Assembly: GCF_030253575.1 (NCBI RefSeq)
Contig: NC_080558.1
Coordinates: 2,676,001-2,740,000 of the forward strand
Direction: 5' to 3'
Source: Rhododendron vialii
Taxonomy: Eukaryota > Streptophyta > Magnoliopsida > Ericales > Ericaceae
Length of the DNA: 64,000 nt
Shown: positions 45,164-56,394 of the stretch, in pieces
Numbering within the stretch: position 1 is the first letter of the stretch
Layout of the letters: each line of letters begins with the position of its first letter
The notes under the pieces: generated by a model
The model's input: the letters and a program-made list of their open reading frames with translations, nothing else
What the model was told of the DNA's origin: nothing
Database searches by the model: none
Program-made: the position numbers and the translations under genes

Positions 45164-48107
45164 TCAATTCTCCATGCTTGCAACCTCCAAGCCATTACCT
45201 GCGCGTCAATATACAACAAGGGTGAATACAATTCCGCAAGTTGGAAGCTGGGTCTAGCTCTCGTGGTAAGGAGCGCTAATGGACTTGGTTCATGCCGGGA
45301 GTTCGACTCTCCCTGACCCTCTTAAACTCCTTCCGCATATTGTATGATGTTCTTGCATTTCCTATAAAACAACACCACCACAAACTGGATACAGGACATG
45401 CTGGGATACGGCAATTGAGAACGTCCCAAAGATCTTTGGCTGCTAATCACAAATGGTTACTGGCTATGGCCACTACCTAGAGAGCTAACATCTCTGTCAA
45501 TATTTCAGCAAATAGGCTCTACCCTTAAACATACTTTTGTGTGATTTTTTTCATTTCCCTCCTGAATTGAATATCCATCTCTAATCGATGGTATGGCAGC
45601 ATGCAGTTAAAGAAAGGGAGTCTGAAACAAAGGGGTTCCAAACACTCACCATCTGGATCAAAGAAAAATACTTGTCTGGTCTTTGCATTTGGCAGACTCC
45701 TCTGGTGCGTTTCGATTCCCTTCTCCTACAGAACATAACGATGCCTATGTTATAACTTATAAAGGAAAGCAGAGGAGAAATTTTCACCCAAGCGCATGTG
45801 TATGAAGTTACTGCAAATAGTTATGCTTCCTCTGTAATTCTCATCCTCTCCCACGTGAGTAACCAAAGGGCAATTGTGCGTGTACTATCAAATATCATCT
45901 TGTCTGTATACCCTAGATTTACCCTAAAAATTTAATTCTAGTCATGGTACTCCTACAACAAAAACCTCCAAATCAAAATCTTTATGAAGGAGACCCATAG
46001 TGTTGCGCTTTAAAACCAATTATCTTAATACCATGAGCAAAGACCTTGCCAAACAAAACCGTGGGATAAGAAAACAAACGTAAGAGAAATGCTAAAAGAA
46101 ATAGGGACTCTGATTTTCAAATCATGTTTCTTGACACAGTCATGGTGGAAGATACATATAAGACACATGATAGGCAACATAAGGAGCGGATAAAAAAAAC
46201 ATAAGGAGACTCAAACTCAAGTCTCTTTATTTGGGGAATCAACAGGTATGAGGTCAGAATTCAAAGAAAGTTGACAGGGTGAGGGATGAACCCCCTAGGA
46301 TTACCAGCGCAAAAACAGAAATATGGAATTTGACATTGTATAAAAACATGCAAGAATTACAAGAAACAAAAAAAAAAAACAAAAAAAAAAAAATCAACAC
46401 ACTAAGTAATTAATAAGGTAACTATGACTCTCTACAAAAAGAATGGAAGTCTGAACCACTTATTTGTGGTTAGCTCTTCATTTCCTTGTACTGGCTTCAA
46501 TCTCATCCTAAGAATCTCGTACAAAAGTGCTCAAAGGCATGCAAACTGGACATCGTTTTAGCATCTTTACATGCGTTAAACACCTAAACTTGCATCCACC
46601 ATTAAACCAGAATGTGAATATGCAGATGAAATCAGCAGAAGAGCGACATTATTAACAAACTACTACAAATTTCATACACATGTCCCACTAATGATCAAAA
46701 TCCACTACTAAGAATATACCTTGAGGGTCTGAACAAATGAATCAAAATTGGCGATGGAGAAGCAGATGTGATGACCTCTTGGGAGATTTTTAGGGTCAGC
46801 GTCGGCTGATGTGGCACTCCACGGTCCTTCTGGAAGCTTAGTCTCCGGATTTCTCTCGATGAGGTGAAGAAAGAAAGATGGCAGTTTTAGCCAAATGATA
46901 TCAAATTCAAGCTTGGGACTCTCTACCTGCTCAAACCCAAATATCTGCTACCAAAACCCACAAACACATACATACATTTCAGTTTTCTAATAAGCACATA
47001 CATAACTATATAACAGATAAATGTAAAAAAAAAAACAAGTTACAAGCTTGGGCCATCCTATCTGCTCAAACACAAGTGTACATGTCATACTTTTTCATTC
47101 TGGGACTCTAAATCTATTCAGATCCAAGTATGTAAATCCAAAATCCGCAAATTACATTATAAAGAAACCACATGTTATTATACATATCCGACTAACAACA
47201 GACATACATATCAGAAAAATGAGACACATACATAAACTATACGGATATGATATATTCTTCAATTAAGACACCCTATCTGCTCAAATCCAGATATTGCACC
47301 CGACATCCACAAATTCTACAAACAAAGAAAGAAACAAATCAGAAACACATGGGGTTTGTTTTCTTGGGGTCTTGAAACCTTTCTCCCTCTATCTGTGCAA
47401 GGTTTTCAAAAAGTTTCTCTCCACTTATTACTCCCATGATCCCATCTTTCTATTTATCTATCTCCACTCATTACCCAAAAAACCTCCCTCAAAATCCATA
47501 CGAAACAATCCCTATTTCGATAGAAATATCTAGCACTTTCTCAAACTTGGGGCTCTCTATAACACAGGTATTGTTGAGAAATTGACCACCCCAACAAAAC
47601 ACAACGCGTGAAGAAAAATCAACAAAAGAAACAAAGAATGTCTAGAGATTTTTACGGAACCACCTGTGTTGAGTACATCCACGTCTCACGCCAATTTACA
47701 CGCTACGTGTAAATGAACAGAGTACACAACTTACATCGGCTACTACGTAACAAGTATTCATAACACAGGCTTATGTCATCCATTACAGTAAGACCCTGTC
47801 TGAGTCAAGGGGGCTGCGAAGCCCGAATAGTCGGCGAAGCATAATTAAACCGAATCAGGCTTCACAAACCCAACAAGATATCTTAGACCCAAAAGCCAAA
47901 AGCTTTGTACAAACACATGGGCATGTATATATTACACAAATGTAACAGCTGCATATCAGGAAATTAAGAATGCTGTGAACAAGTTTTGAGAAAGTTGAAG
48001 GTAAAGAGATGATAATTTCCAACCTCCTGGTAGAACTTAGCGAGGCGCTTTATGTCTGATGATTCCCTTGACACGTGGTTGAGACATGCTCCTTTAGCAG
48101 CCGCCAT
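45164..48107 (-). CDS. Small glyoxalase I-like (VOC superfamily) protein
   Basis: Four exons on the minus strand: 48107-48024, 46944-46720, 45725-45650 and 45198-45164, joined in frame with GT-AG introns, 139 residues. It starts MAAAKGACLNHVSRESSDIK and ends GNGLEVASMEN. One VOC domain covers nearly the whole protein: candidate metal ligands are the His in CLNHVSRE, the residues in LHLIERN, the His pair in RGHHICFSI and the Glu in NGLEVAS. The middle block ETKLPEGPWSATSADADPKN is typical of plant lactoylglutathione-lyase-like proteins of this length. True glyoxalase I is larger, so activity on methylglyoxal-glutathione is not assured. The first methionine lies in a good context and no upstream frame competes. 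Introns 1 and 3 are AT-rich; intron 3 has a tRNA-like sequence. Confidence 0.94.
45248..45317 (+). repeat. tRNA-like sequence, probably a SINE head
   Basis: GGGTC at the start pairs with GACCC at the end. A D-arm-like GCTC...GAGC and a clear T arm (GGGAG TTCGACT CTCCC) are present, but the anticodon arm does not fold convincingly. It lies in intron 3 of the VOC gene, on the opposite strand. Confidence 0.45.
46945..48023 (-). other. Intron 1 of the VOC gene
   Basis: 1079 bp. Direct repeats of about 20 bp (CTATCTGCTCAAA followed by CACAAG or TCCAGA) occur around 46930, 47058 and 47273. They resemble the sequence around the exon 2 acceptor (CTCTACCTGCTCAAACCCAA), so short exon-edge duplications may have spread here. 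No coding exon found. Confidence 0.5.
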
Positions 48108-48342
48108 TTCTAGAGCCTCTGTGGTTGGTTCTTCTCCTCTAATCTGTTTCCAGTGTTCTGAAAATGGGTTGGGTTTTCTTGCTTTTCGGTGGGATCACTG
48201 GGATTAATACGATGTCGCCAGGAGGCATGGTTCTCATTTTTCCGGTCTTTTTCCGGATCTTTTTCAAATATGGGGGTGCGATTAAAAGATTATTGTTCGG
48301 AGAGATTAAATATACAGTGTGCATCTAATACAATAGAAAAAA

Positions 48343-48665
48343 GGTGCCGTTATTCGCAACTTTTTATTTTCTTCCGTAGCCCACTACATTTCGGTAAATG
48401 GTTGTTGAAAATCATAAATAACATTTCGGTAAATTGCTGTTGAAAACAAGATTATATTTCGGTAACTACATGTCGAAAATATGTTCAACTTTCGGTAAAC
48501 AACTGCCGAACATGCATTTTCGGTAAACATCTGTTGAAAAAAATATTATATTTCGGTAATTGAATGCTGAAAATATATCTCAATTTCGGTAACTAACTGT
48601 CGAGTATAATTGAAAATTTTTAACGGGCTATGGGAGTAAATAGAGGGCTGCGAATAGCAGCGCCC
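48343..48665. mobile_element. Mutator-like MITE with a minisatellite core
   Basis: 323 bp. The ends GGTGCCGTTATTCGCAA and CGAATAGCAGCGCCC are inverted, and the arms extend about 45 bp (GTAGCCCAC against GGGCTATGG). Flanks TAGAAAAAA (48334-48342) and TAGAAAAAG (48666-48674) are a 9-bp target duplication with one mismatch. Between the arms TTTCGGTAA recurs at about 48390, 48423, 48458, 48490, 48517, 48550 and 48586, each followed by a TG.(T/C)GAAAA word. Non-autonomous. Confidence 0.8.
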
Positions 48666-48941
48666 TAGAAAAAGACTAATTGCATATGTGAACGGCAAAT
48701 AACACATTCAATCCAAATGAAGAATTCATCGAGGCATAAATTGATCAAACAGTTAGATATTGGAAAAATTTATGCAAGTTGTTGATGAATAGTTGTCACG
48801 GTATTTTCACTATTAATGAAACATTTTTACAGAAATTGAGCATAGAGCACTAAGTGTACGATTACGCATCATGCTAGAATGGATACTCTATTTGGAGTCC
48901 CATTTTTTATTTTTTTGTTACTTATTCATCAGGGGGAGTTA

Positions 48942-49213
48942 CTCCCTCTGTCCCTTTTTTTGTGTCCAGTATTTCATTTTGGGTTGTCCCTTAATAAGTG
49001 TCCATTTTGTAAAGTTAGGGGGGTAAAAGTTGGTGTATTATCTATTTTGTCCCTCAAAGTAGATTTTATTTTGAAAAGTTAGTGAGTAAAAGTGTAATGA
49101 TGATGGGTAAGTAGGAAAAATAGAAGAAAAAGTTGATGTGAAAGGTGTAATGATTATGTCTTTTTAATAAGTTGGAGTTACGAAGTAGGACACTTAAAAA
49201 GAGACGGAGGGAG
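48942..49213. mobile_element. Stowaway-like MITE
   Basis: 272 bp. The left end CTCCCTCTGTCCC and right end GAGACGGAGGGAG are inverted, with TA at 48940-48941 and 49214-49215. Inner words AATAAGTGTCC and GGACACTTAAAAA are also inverted. Confidence 0.85.
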
Positions 49214-49224
49214 TATTAAATTAG

Positions 49225-49300
49225 TTAACAGGGGGTTAAGCGGCCACCTGCGCCTCTCGTGAGGCTCGAACTCACTGCTACACAGAGGAAGGCTAAGGAG
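49225..49300 (-). repeat. tRNA-like sequence, possible SINE piece
   Basis: On the minus strand GTGAGTTCGAGCCTCAC forms a T arm with 5 paired bases and a TTCGAGC loop. The rest of the cloverleaf is not convincing. Confidence 0.35.
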
Positions 49301-49453
49301 TCTGATTTTGTTCACCCACTTTAAAAGTGAGTGAACATTACCTACTTTCTTATTGGTTGATACTAACTCGTGGACCCTACAAGAGTTAACTATGGTTATT
49401 GTCTTAATCTAGTAATAAATCATTTTTAAGCATACCCACTTACTTCAGAATTA

Positions 49454-50176
49454 GGCTTAATTGTACTAACACTCCCTAAACTATCACTTTTTGGCAACTT
49501 CACCTCCTTAAGTTTAAATTCGAGCAACTTCATCCCTTTAACTACCAAATTCGAGCAACTTCACCCCCTCTCCCATTTTCTGTCCAATTCTTGGACGAAC
49601 TGAAATAAAAAGACCAACGTACTTAAAAAAAATACACGGTTTATACTTGGAAGAAAAAACGATTGATCAGTCCCACCACCTTTCAATCTATCTATCTCTC
49701 TCTCTCTTTTTCTCTCTCTCTTCGTCATGGGTCGAGGTCTTTCATCTATCTATCTCTCTCTCTCTCTTCGTCATGGGTCGAGGTCGACCGAGACCCTAGA
49801 ATCGATCTCCCCGTCTCCCACCTCCCATCTCCAATCGAGGAGAGGGAGGGAGAGAGATATCGTGTAATGTAGAGGGAGGATAGAGAGAGAGAGAGGGAAA
49901 GAGAGAGAGAGGGAAAGAGAGAGAGAGAAAGATATCGTGTAATGTAGAGAGAGAAAGAGAGAGAGGGGGGGGGGGGGGGGGGGGGGGGGGAAGGGCATTT
50001 TGGTATGTTAAATTACTTTTTCCATCCATATCCCTAACAGAATTGGACGGAAAATGGGGAGGGGGGGAAGTTGCTCGAATTTGGTAGTTAGGGGGGTGAA
50101 GTTGCACGAATTTAAACTTAAGGGGGGTGAAGTTGCCAAAAAGTGATAATTTAGGAGGTGTTCTTGCAATTAAGCC
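49454..50176. mobile_element. Long-terminal-inverted-repeat element, Mutator-like, with simple-sequence core
   Basis: 723 bp. Inverted arms of about 150 bp: GGCTTAATTGTACTAACACT on the left against GGTGTTCTTGCAATTAAGCC on the right. CACTTTTTGGCAACTTCACC is mirrored by GGGTGAAGTTGCCAAAAAGT. Flanks TCAGAATTA and GAAGAATTA (seven of nine match) suggest a 9-bp target duplication. The core has two CT-rich blocks each ending TTCGTCATGGGTCGAGGTC, then GA-rich blocks with GATATCGTGTAATGTAGAG twice, then a 26-base G run (49965-49990). Confidence 0.7.
49965..49990 (+). repeat. Poly-G run, 26 bases
   Basis: Uninterrupted G homopolymer next to a GA microsatellite. It could form a G-quadruplex, and it may also be a sequencing or assembly weak point, so its exact length is uncertain. 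Confidence 0.85.
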
Positions 50177-50863
50177 GAAGAATTATTATCAACTTGCCTT
50201 CTTTTGCATATCTTTGACAAAATCTGAGCAAAATAATCCAAGGCCCCAACCGTGAATATAAAACACTCTCTCTTTTTTCTTTTTTATTTATTATCAAACG
50301 TTACATACAGGAGTACACATATTCTTAAGTAGATACTTGATTAATCTTCCCAAAAAAACTAGATAATTGATTTTTAAAATAAAAGAATCACATTTACACA
50401 ACCTAAGACAGAGTTACATTTTTAAGAGACATTTAATTTTCTTCAAGAGAGGGATTTGACATTTCTGTACCAAAGGTAAAAGCAATAGATCAGTAAAAAG
50501 AAAACTTCAAAAGGAAAATTAAGTAATAGTGAAATCAAATTGCATTTTAAAAGATAACAATGTTATTTGAAATTATATTGTACAGTAACATTCGCGGCTC
50601 TGTATATACATATGCAAATTAATTCTCCAACTCGTTTGCAATCAAACGAGTTCGAATGTGCCCACCTGCCTAGCGTTCGACTCCCTGTGATACTATCAAA
50701 AAAGAAAAAATTGCATCCAAACACATTTTCTCCAAGATTAAGCTCTATTGGTGTTCATTCATGCACTAAAACTCCTATAATCTGCTAAATCTGGGCATAC
50801 GACATGGTAGTTATTTATAACCTTGACAACCTGTGAGAAACTATATGAAAGATTTTCAAACTA
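50177..50863. other. 3' flank of the PPR gene, nothing recognised
   Basis: AT-rich sequence between the long-TIR element and the stop codon of the PPR gene; part is probably its 3' UTR. Confidence 0.45.
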
Positions 50864-53800
50864 TCACCAATAATCTCTACAAGAGCATTGATTATCTCTA
50901 AACCGATGAAACCGGTTATTGTCTCTTAGAATAATTTCTCTGCCAACAATGCCTGAGATGAACTTAATTGCGCTATGGCAATCGACACAAACCCTAAGAT
51001 TTTTCGTTATCCGTATAGGGATTCCAGGAGGTAAAGCAATTAGGCCGAATGCAAGGGCTATCTTCTCACTATGGTACCAAACTTCTGTTTCTTTCTCTTC
51101 CTCTTCTAAATCATAGAGGGCTTGTTTGGTGTCGGGTACGTAGCCAGCTGACTTCATATCCTTCTTCAGCTTAGTAAGCATTTTCTGGATTTCTGAGTTC
51201 ATTTCATGAGAGGTGTCTTTTGCTTGGAACACATGGACCAAGTTTTTCACAGATATCCAACTGCAGCCCACGCCCTTCTTTATTCCAACATCCTTCATTT
51301 CCTTCCTCACAAGGTTAGCATCTTCCCACCTGAATTAATATAATGTGATTAGTTAACAAGAAAAGCAAAATCGTAAACGTCAAACTGCAACAATCCCACC
51401 GTTACATGTCAGAAGACAATCACAAACACAGTAACAGAAAGTTGATCCTGTTATTAGGATCGACCAGACTAATCAATATCGTGCCTGCAATCAAATTGTC
51501 TCAGGGAGTTCACTGAGAAAGCCAGCGAGCAGGGCTTGCATGTTATTCAAGCAGCAAGAAACAATGAATGTTTTGACCGCCGGAAGGAAACTTTGCAAAA
51601 ATGCAAGCTAGTTCAGTTTCAATTCAGTATCAACCTTACGTGCGACTCTCACCACATATGGCTCGAGAAGCATATGAAAGGATGTTCATTAGTTGACATC
51701 AAGAAAAGTTATACCACAGGTCCACAAGAGAAGTTTGTAGCAAGAATGGTTTGACCTACTCTCTAAGCAAAGTAGGGGAGGAGACCCCGCAACAAAGTCC
51801 AGAGATAGAAAGAGCACTCCATAGAGAATTCACTTTCGTATTTATCAAAAGTCTACCAACTGCCAAGCAAAAAATCTACTGAGCATTCTCCTATTTCATT
51901 AGTTACGACTTCAACTTGTGTCCTGGATGTATCCTACTTCATATTAATGATGTGTGAACTACCTCGGTAGAAATATGTTGAAGTGTGTTTTCGACTCGTG
52001 CTAGAGCAGCAGTTTTCCCTGATAGTAGAAAACTATGGGACTAAGATTAACAAGTGCAGCAAACAGAGACAACTGATCAAGTCGTCATGCTTCACTTCTT
52101 TGAGCATGTGCTAAAGGGGAATAACTTTTGAAGTAACGAAGCTGGTGAATCGAAACAACTTGTGAAAGTGATACATACATGGACTTTCTGAAGTAAAAAA
52201 AAAAGCAAAACCATTTCGTGGGGAACTTGTAGAAAGTTTATTTGGAGTAAGAATTTCAACACCTGATAAGGAAGTGAAAAAAGGTACCTGCCAGAAGCTG
52301 CAAACATGTTCGAAAGCAATACATGGTTGCCAGAGTCATGTGGATCAAGTTCAAACAAGTTTTCAGCTGCAACCCTCCCCAGTTCTGGTTTCCCATAAAC
52401 TCTACAAGCCCCAAGAAGTGCCCCCCAGACCGAAACATTTGGACGAACAGGCATTCTCCTTATAAACTCATAGGCTTCCTCCACCTTCCCTGCTCGCGCA
52501 AGTATGTCCACAACACATGCATAGTGCTCAATACCCGGTTCAATCCCATACCTTCCTCTCATCGACTCAAATATCTCCATTCCCATTTTCACTTCCCCGG
52601 CCCTACTACATGCCGATAATACACACACAAGGGTCACATAATTGGGCCCCACCTCATGGATTCCACATGTCATTTCTTGGAACAATGCCAGAGCCATATC
52701 CGCATGACCTTGGTGTGCATACCCACCTAGCAACGCATTCCAGGTCACCGAATTTCTCTCACCCATCTCATGAAACGCTGTCTCACAATCCTCTAAGCTT
52801 CCACATTTCCCATACATGTCAACAAGTGCACTACCAACGAACACATTCTTTTCTACGCACGCTTTTGCAGCAAGCGCATGGACTGACCTGCCCAATTCGA
52901 GCCCTGCAAGGCCAGCACAAGCGCTCAAAACACTAGAAACCATATAATCCGTTGGCTCAATGCCTTCTGTCCTTGCCTTCACGAACACCAAACAAGCCTC
53001 CTCTTGCTCATCATTCTGCTCATAAGCAGCCACCATCGAACTCCACGAAACATCATTCCGACTACTCATCCCACCAAAAACAACCTCAAAGCAACCCATC
53101 TCGTGACATTTCCCATAAAAATCAATCAACCCATTTGCAACCGAGACATCTGCCTCGTACCCGTACTGAATCACAAACCCATGTAACTGTCTCCCCAGTT
53201 TCAAATCCTCAGCATCTGAGCACGCATTGAGAAATGCGCAAAACGTAATCGCGTCACCCCCTCCACCATTTCGCCGAAACTCAATAAACATAGACACAGC
53301 ACTACCAGGCCGCCCGTCAAGCACATAATTCGAAATACACGCATTCCACGTCGCAAGATTTCTGTGCGGCATTTCATCGAACACCTTACAAGCATCATCT
53401 CTAAGCCCCGTCTTACAGTACATATCAAAGGCACTGCACCCAACAAACGCATCTACCATTTGCCCGTCTTTAATTGCCAACCCATGAAGCTGTTGCCCGG
53501 CAACCGGCAACCGGAGACAACCGGAGGCTTTAAAAGCGACAGGGAAGGTGAAGTCGTTAGGGTTTACGCCGTCGCGGCACATGCTGGAGAAGTGGGATAG
53601 GGAGAGGGAGAAGTGGCCGTTACGGACAGCGCCGGAGATCAGGGAGGTCCAGGTGACGACGGAGCGATTCGAGGTGAGTCGGAGGAGGAGGTGGGCTGAG
53701 TTGGGTAGGTCGAGTTTGGAGTACATGTGGATGAGGTGGTTGGAGAGGAAGGGAGGAATGGTGGAGAGGGTTTTGAGGATTTGGGCGTGGGTGGAGCGGC

Positions 53801-53873
53801 CGAGGAGGGGGGAGTGAGTTGACACGGCGGACTCGATGAGGGAGGCGGCGGCGGCGGGGGTTAGGAAGGGCAT
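50864..53873 (-). CDS. LOI1: DYW-type PPR protein, LOI1/MEF11-like RNA editing factor
   Basis: Two exons on the minus strand: 53873-52288 and 51329-50864, 683 residues. The intron of 958 bp interrupts the SGR-WED codon. The start at 53873 ([20 protein letters not shown]) is the first ATG; further upstream the frame offers only TTG. A string of PLS-class PPR repeats (about 30-520; for example [34 protein letters not shown]) is followed by E/E+ motifs and a DYW deaminase-like domain with HSE (zinc/catalytic), CVDCH and the C-terminal CSCRDYW. Such proteins bind specific organellar RNA sites and edit C to U. The similarity and length (Arabidopsis 684, from memory) point to LOI1/MEF11, a mitochondrial editing factor. 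No clear long presequence is visible. An intron is unusual in this mostly intronless family. Confidence 0.94.
51330..52287 (-). other. Intron of the PPR gene
   Basis: 958 bp with GT (52287-52286) and AG (51331-51330). Reading through it gives a frame ending within 200 bp, so an unspliced transcript would lack the E+ and DYW domains. No transposon ends noticed. Confidence 0.8.
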
Positions 53874-53984
53874 TTTGTTGAGAGAGAGCCATCGTTTTGC
53901 TAGAGGTGGTGGGGGCTTGGTTGGTGCATGGCAAATGCAGCAACGAGGATGTCTGGGCCAACTATTACTAGCACCTAGAACCAA

Positions 53985-54670
53985 CGGAAGAAGGGTTCTT
54001 GGACCCTATGGATGTCAACGAGCCTGAGTTGAGTTTTGAAATATTTGAGCTTCGCCCGTTTAAAACTAGTCTAACTCTAGCTCGAGTTCGGCTCATGTAG
54101 TGTCGAGGTGTTGTAGTTTGGTTCGTTTACTAAACAAGTCTTTATAAATAAGCTGAGTGGCTACAAAAGAGTTGGACTTTTATAAATGAGTCGAGTTATA
54201 ACAAATTCAAAGTTGAATTGTTTACTAAACAAGCTTAAAATTTGTGTTTGAGCTCGACTAGCTTTTTAATTATCCGATCTGAGCAAGTTGAGCCTCAAGC
54301 TACTCCGAATAGCTCAGTTTATTAACAGCTGTTTTCCAAGTTCAAAGTTTAATCGAAGCCGTTTGTGATGTAGATTCCAACATGCAGCATATCTGTGTAA
54401 CGACTCATGTCACTCGAACATCAAGAACTTGTGATAGAATAGTATTATTCTTGATAGAATGAAAGGCAAATATAAATTTGAAAATGAATTTGCTAAATTT
54501 CATTAGGAAAATTTCAAAATACATCTCAAATTTTACACTCATTGTCTAATAGACACCTAAACTTTGATAAATTACTTCCATTTTACTACTAAACTATACC
54601 ACCATTATTATTCAATTAGACTCCTAAACATAGGAACGTCCAAAATCGTTTGATGTATATTATTCAATTA
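53985..54670. other. Upstream region of the PPR gene
   Basis: From about 54015 to 54340 there are GAGTTGAG/GAGCTCGAC/CTCGAGTTCGGCTC words of the same dispersed repeat as at 36530 and 43190. The remainder is AT-rich with no gene. Confidence 0.45.
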
Positions 54671-54909
54671 GGCCCCGTTCCAGAATACCTTCTCAAAAAA
54701 TAAGTACTTATTTCACATTTTCAAACTCAAAAATAATGTAAATGAAAAATATTTTTTCAATTTTTTTTGCACCGTATTAAAGATCCCAATGTGATCTATC
54801 AAACAAGATCCATATTGATAGAAAAATAATTTGCGTAAACACATGATTTTTAAGCTTGAAATTGCCTTCTTAAAAAATAAGTACTTATTTTCCTTTCCGG
54901 AACGGAGCC
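54671..54909. mobile_element. MITE with GGCCCCGTTC ends
   Basis: 239 bp. The ends GGCCCCGTTCCAGAATACCT and CTTTCCGGAACGGAGCC are inverted; the arms extend to AAAAAATAAGTACTTATTT on both sides. Flanks TTA and TAA suggest a TA target. The interior matches 14920-15163 in reverse orientation, so these are two copies of one family. Superfamily not certain. Confidence 0.78.
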
Positions 54910-55499
54910 TAAGCCCCTCACAAAACAATGGGCAACCCACATGCATTTCCACGATTTAGAACTCGTGTGTTTGCACATAAATCTGTATAAACAAATTCCT
55001 TTCACTTTGTTATAGTTGTTTATAACTAAAAATAACCAAAACAAAAGACAACAAAAGAATTTTAGAAGGAAAAAAAAAAACTCCTATGCTTTAGGAAAAA
55101 TAAATACTCAATGCTTTTGTGGCACTGTGGTATCCAAGACCCTCCAAATTCACATATTCATGTGGGACTCATGACTTACTATACGTGTCGGGCCTGGTAT
55201 TCAAAGCTCTTGTTGTATTGAAAGATCATGTGACACCACGTAACAGTGCCCATAATAAACAATCCAAAGATGGCATCACGGTTCGAAAAAAGATGTATAC
55301 ACAAGTTGGTGGAGGAATTGGTCATGAAGTGTCAATAGCATTACATGACAAGAACTGAGCGAGACTGGAGCAGATCAAGCCCGATCGGCCGAGACAGCAC
55401 GGTGCTGCCCCTCAACCCCCAGTCCCTATTTTTGGAACTTGAATTAATCTAGGAACAAGATTCTCTCTGTCTGTTAGTACAATATAATAGCCGCAAAAT

Positions 55500-55502
<3 letters not shown>
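54910..55502. other. Intergenic between PPR and TSR2 genes
   Basis: No gene or clear repeat. An open frame at 55119-55358 has no recognisable domain. Confidence 0.4.

Positions 55503-55532
<30 letters not shown>
55503..55532. repeat. (GA)n microsatellite in the TSR2 leader
   Basis: Perfect GA repeat about 75 bp upstream of the TSR2-like ATG. Confidence 0.93.
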
Positions 55533-55535
<3 letters not shown>

Positions 55536-55607
55536 GCTGGAGGTCAGAACCAAAGGCCAAACACAAAAGGGTGTCTCGCAAGGGGAAGAAGCTTCATAAT
55601 TTTCCCA

Positions 55608-56394
55608 ATGGAATCATCAGTTAAGCCAAAGGCCGACTCTCTTCTCCTCGAGGGAATCACGATGCTCCTGTCCCGATGGAACGGGCTTCAAACGGCGATC
55701 CAGAACCAGTGGGGCGGCCACGATTCCCTCTTGAAATCGAAGCAGCTCGCTTCCGAGATCCTCTCTTGGTTTTCTCAATCCAAAGGTCGTGAGGGGTCTC
55801 TTTTCCTCGCTTTGCATCCTCATCATTTCTAGTTTTCAAAATTTGGGTCGTGTCGTCTATAAACTTTCCATGGAAATTTTCTCAGGATAATTTTACTGGC
55901 TACATAAACTCAAAGCATCCGTGAACAAAATTTTCCTTGATCGGAATTCGCAACAGTGGAGCTAATAGTACAGGAATTCATTTGCTATGCTTATTTTCAG
56001 CTTTCCTTATGATTTGTAGAGCAACCTCATGCAGAAGATTTGGAGAATTTGCTGCATGAAAGCTTGTTACTTTCTTTCAACACAGACATTGAAGATGGCA
56101 GCATTGAGGAAGTATGTTTTCTTTATATTCGAATCAAACTGTTCTTCTTTTCTTCTTTGCCCTGCTCAGATAAAGAACTATTACTTAAACCTAGAAGCAC
56201 TTTAGCTGATCAAAATTACGCTTCACGAGCTCTATTTACAGACTGTACTTAGCACACAAAACTTCTGCAGCTAGTGTTGCAACAATTTCTGTAGAGTCTC
56301 GGTGTTACTTAGTGAAGCTCATGCGGGATAATCACTGCAGGTCGCGGAGCAATTGATGATTCTGCATGAAGAATACTTGCAAGGGATACATTAA
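55608..56394 (+). CDS. TSR2-like pre-rRNA processing protein, short or C-terminally truncated
   Basis: Three exons: 55608-55785, 56020-56111 and 56341-56394, in frame with GT-AG junctions, 107 residues. The core of the TSR2 domain is complete: LLEGITMLLSRWNGLQTAIQ with NQWGG, then ENLLHESLLLSFNTDIEDGS IEE, then VAEQLMILHEEYLQG. TSR2 escorts ribosomal protein eS26 into assembling 40S subunits and is needed for 20S pre-rRNA processing. Plant TSR2 proteins, as I recall, continue for about 80-100 more residues, with an acidic stretch and a conserved C-terminal DGWTVV-type motif. Here the frame stops just after EEYLQGIH, no donor site is visible at that point, and I found no downstream C-terminal exon. 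A solo LTR starts 0.5 kb downstream. Either a shortened gene, a pseudogene, or an exon I missed. Confidence 0.8.

Noticed and set aside
45248-45317. Possible functional tRNA gene
   Set aside because: The T arm and part of the acceptor stem pair, but the anticodon arm does not fold and the acceptor has only about five pairs. A SINE head or tRNA fossil fits better.
53985-54027. Upstream extension of the PPR protein
   Set aside because: The frame continues upstream of 53873, but only TTG is available as a start before the next break; the ATG at 53873 also matches the LOI1 N-terminus as I recall it.
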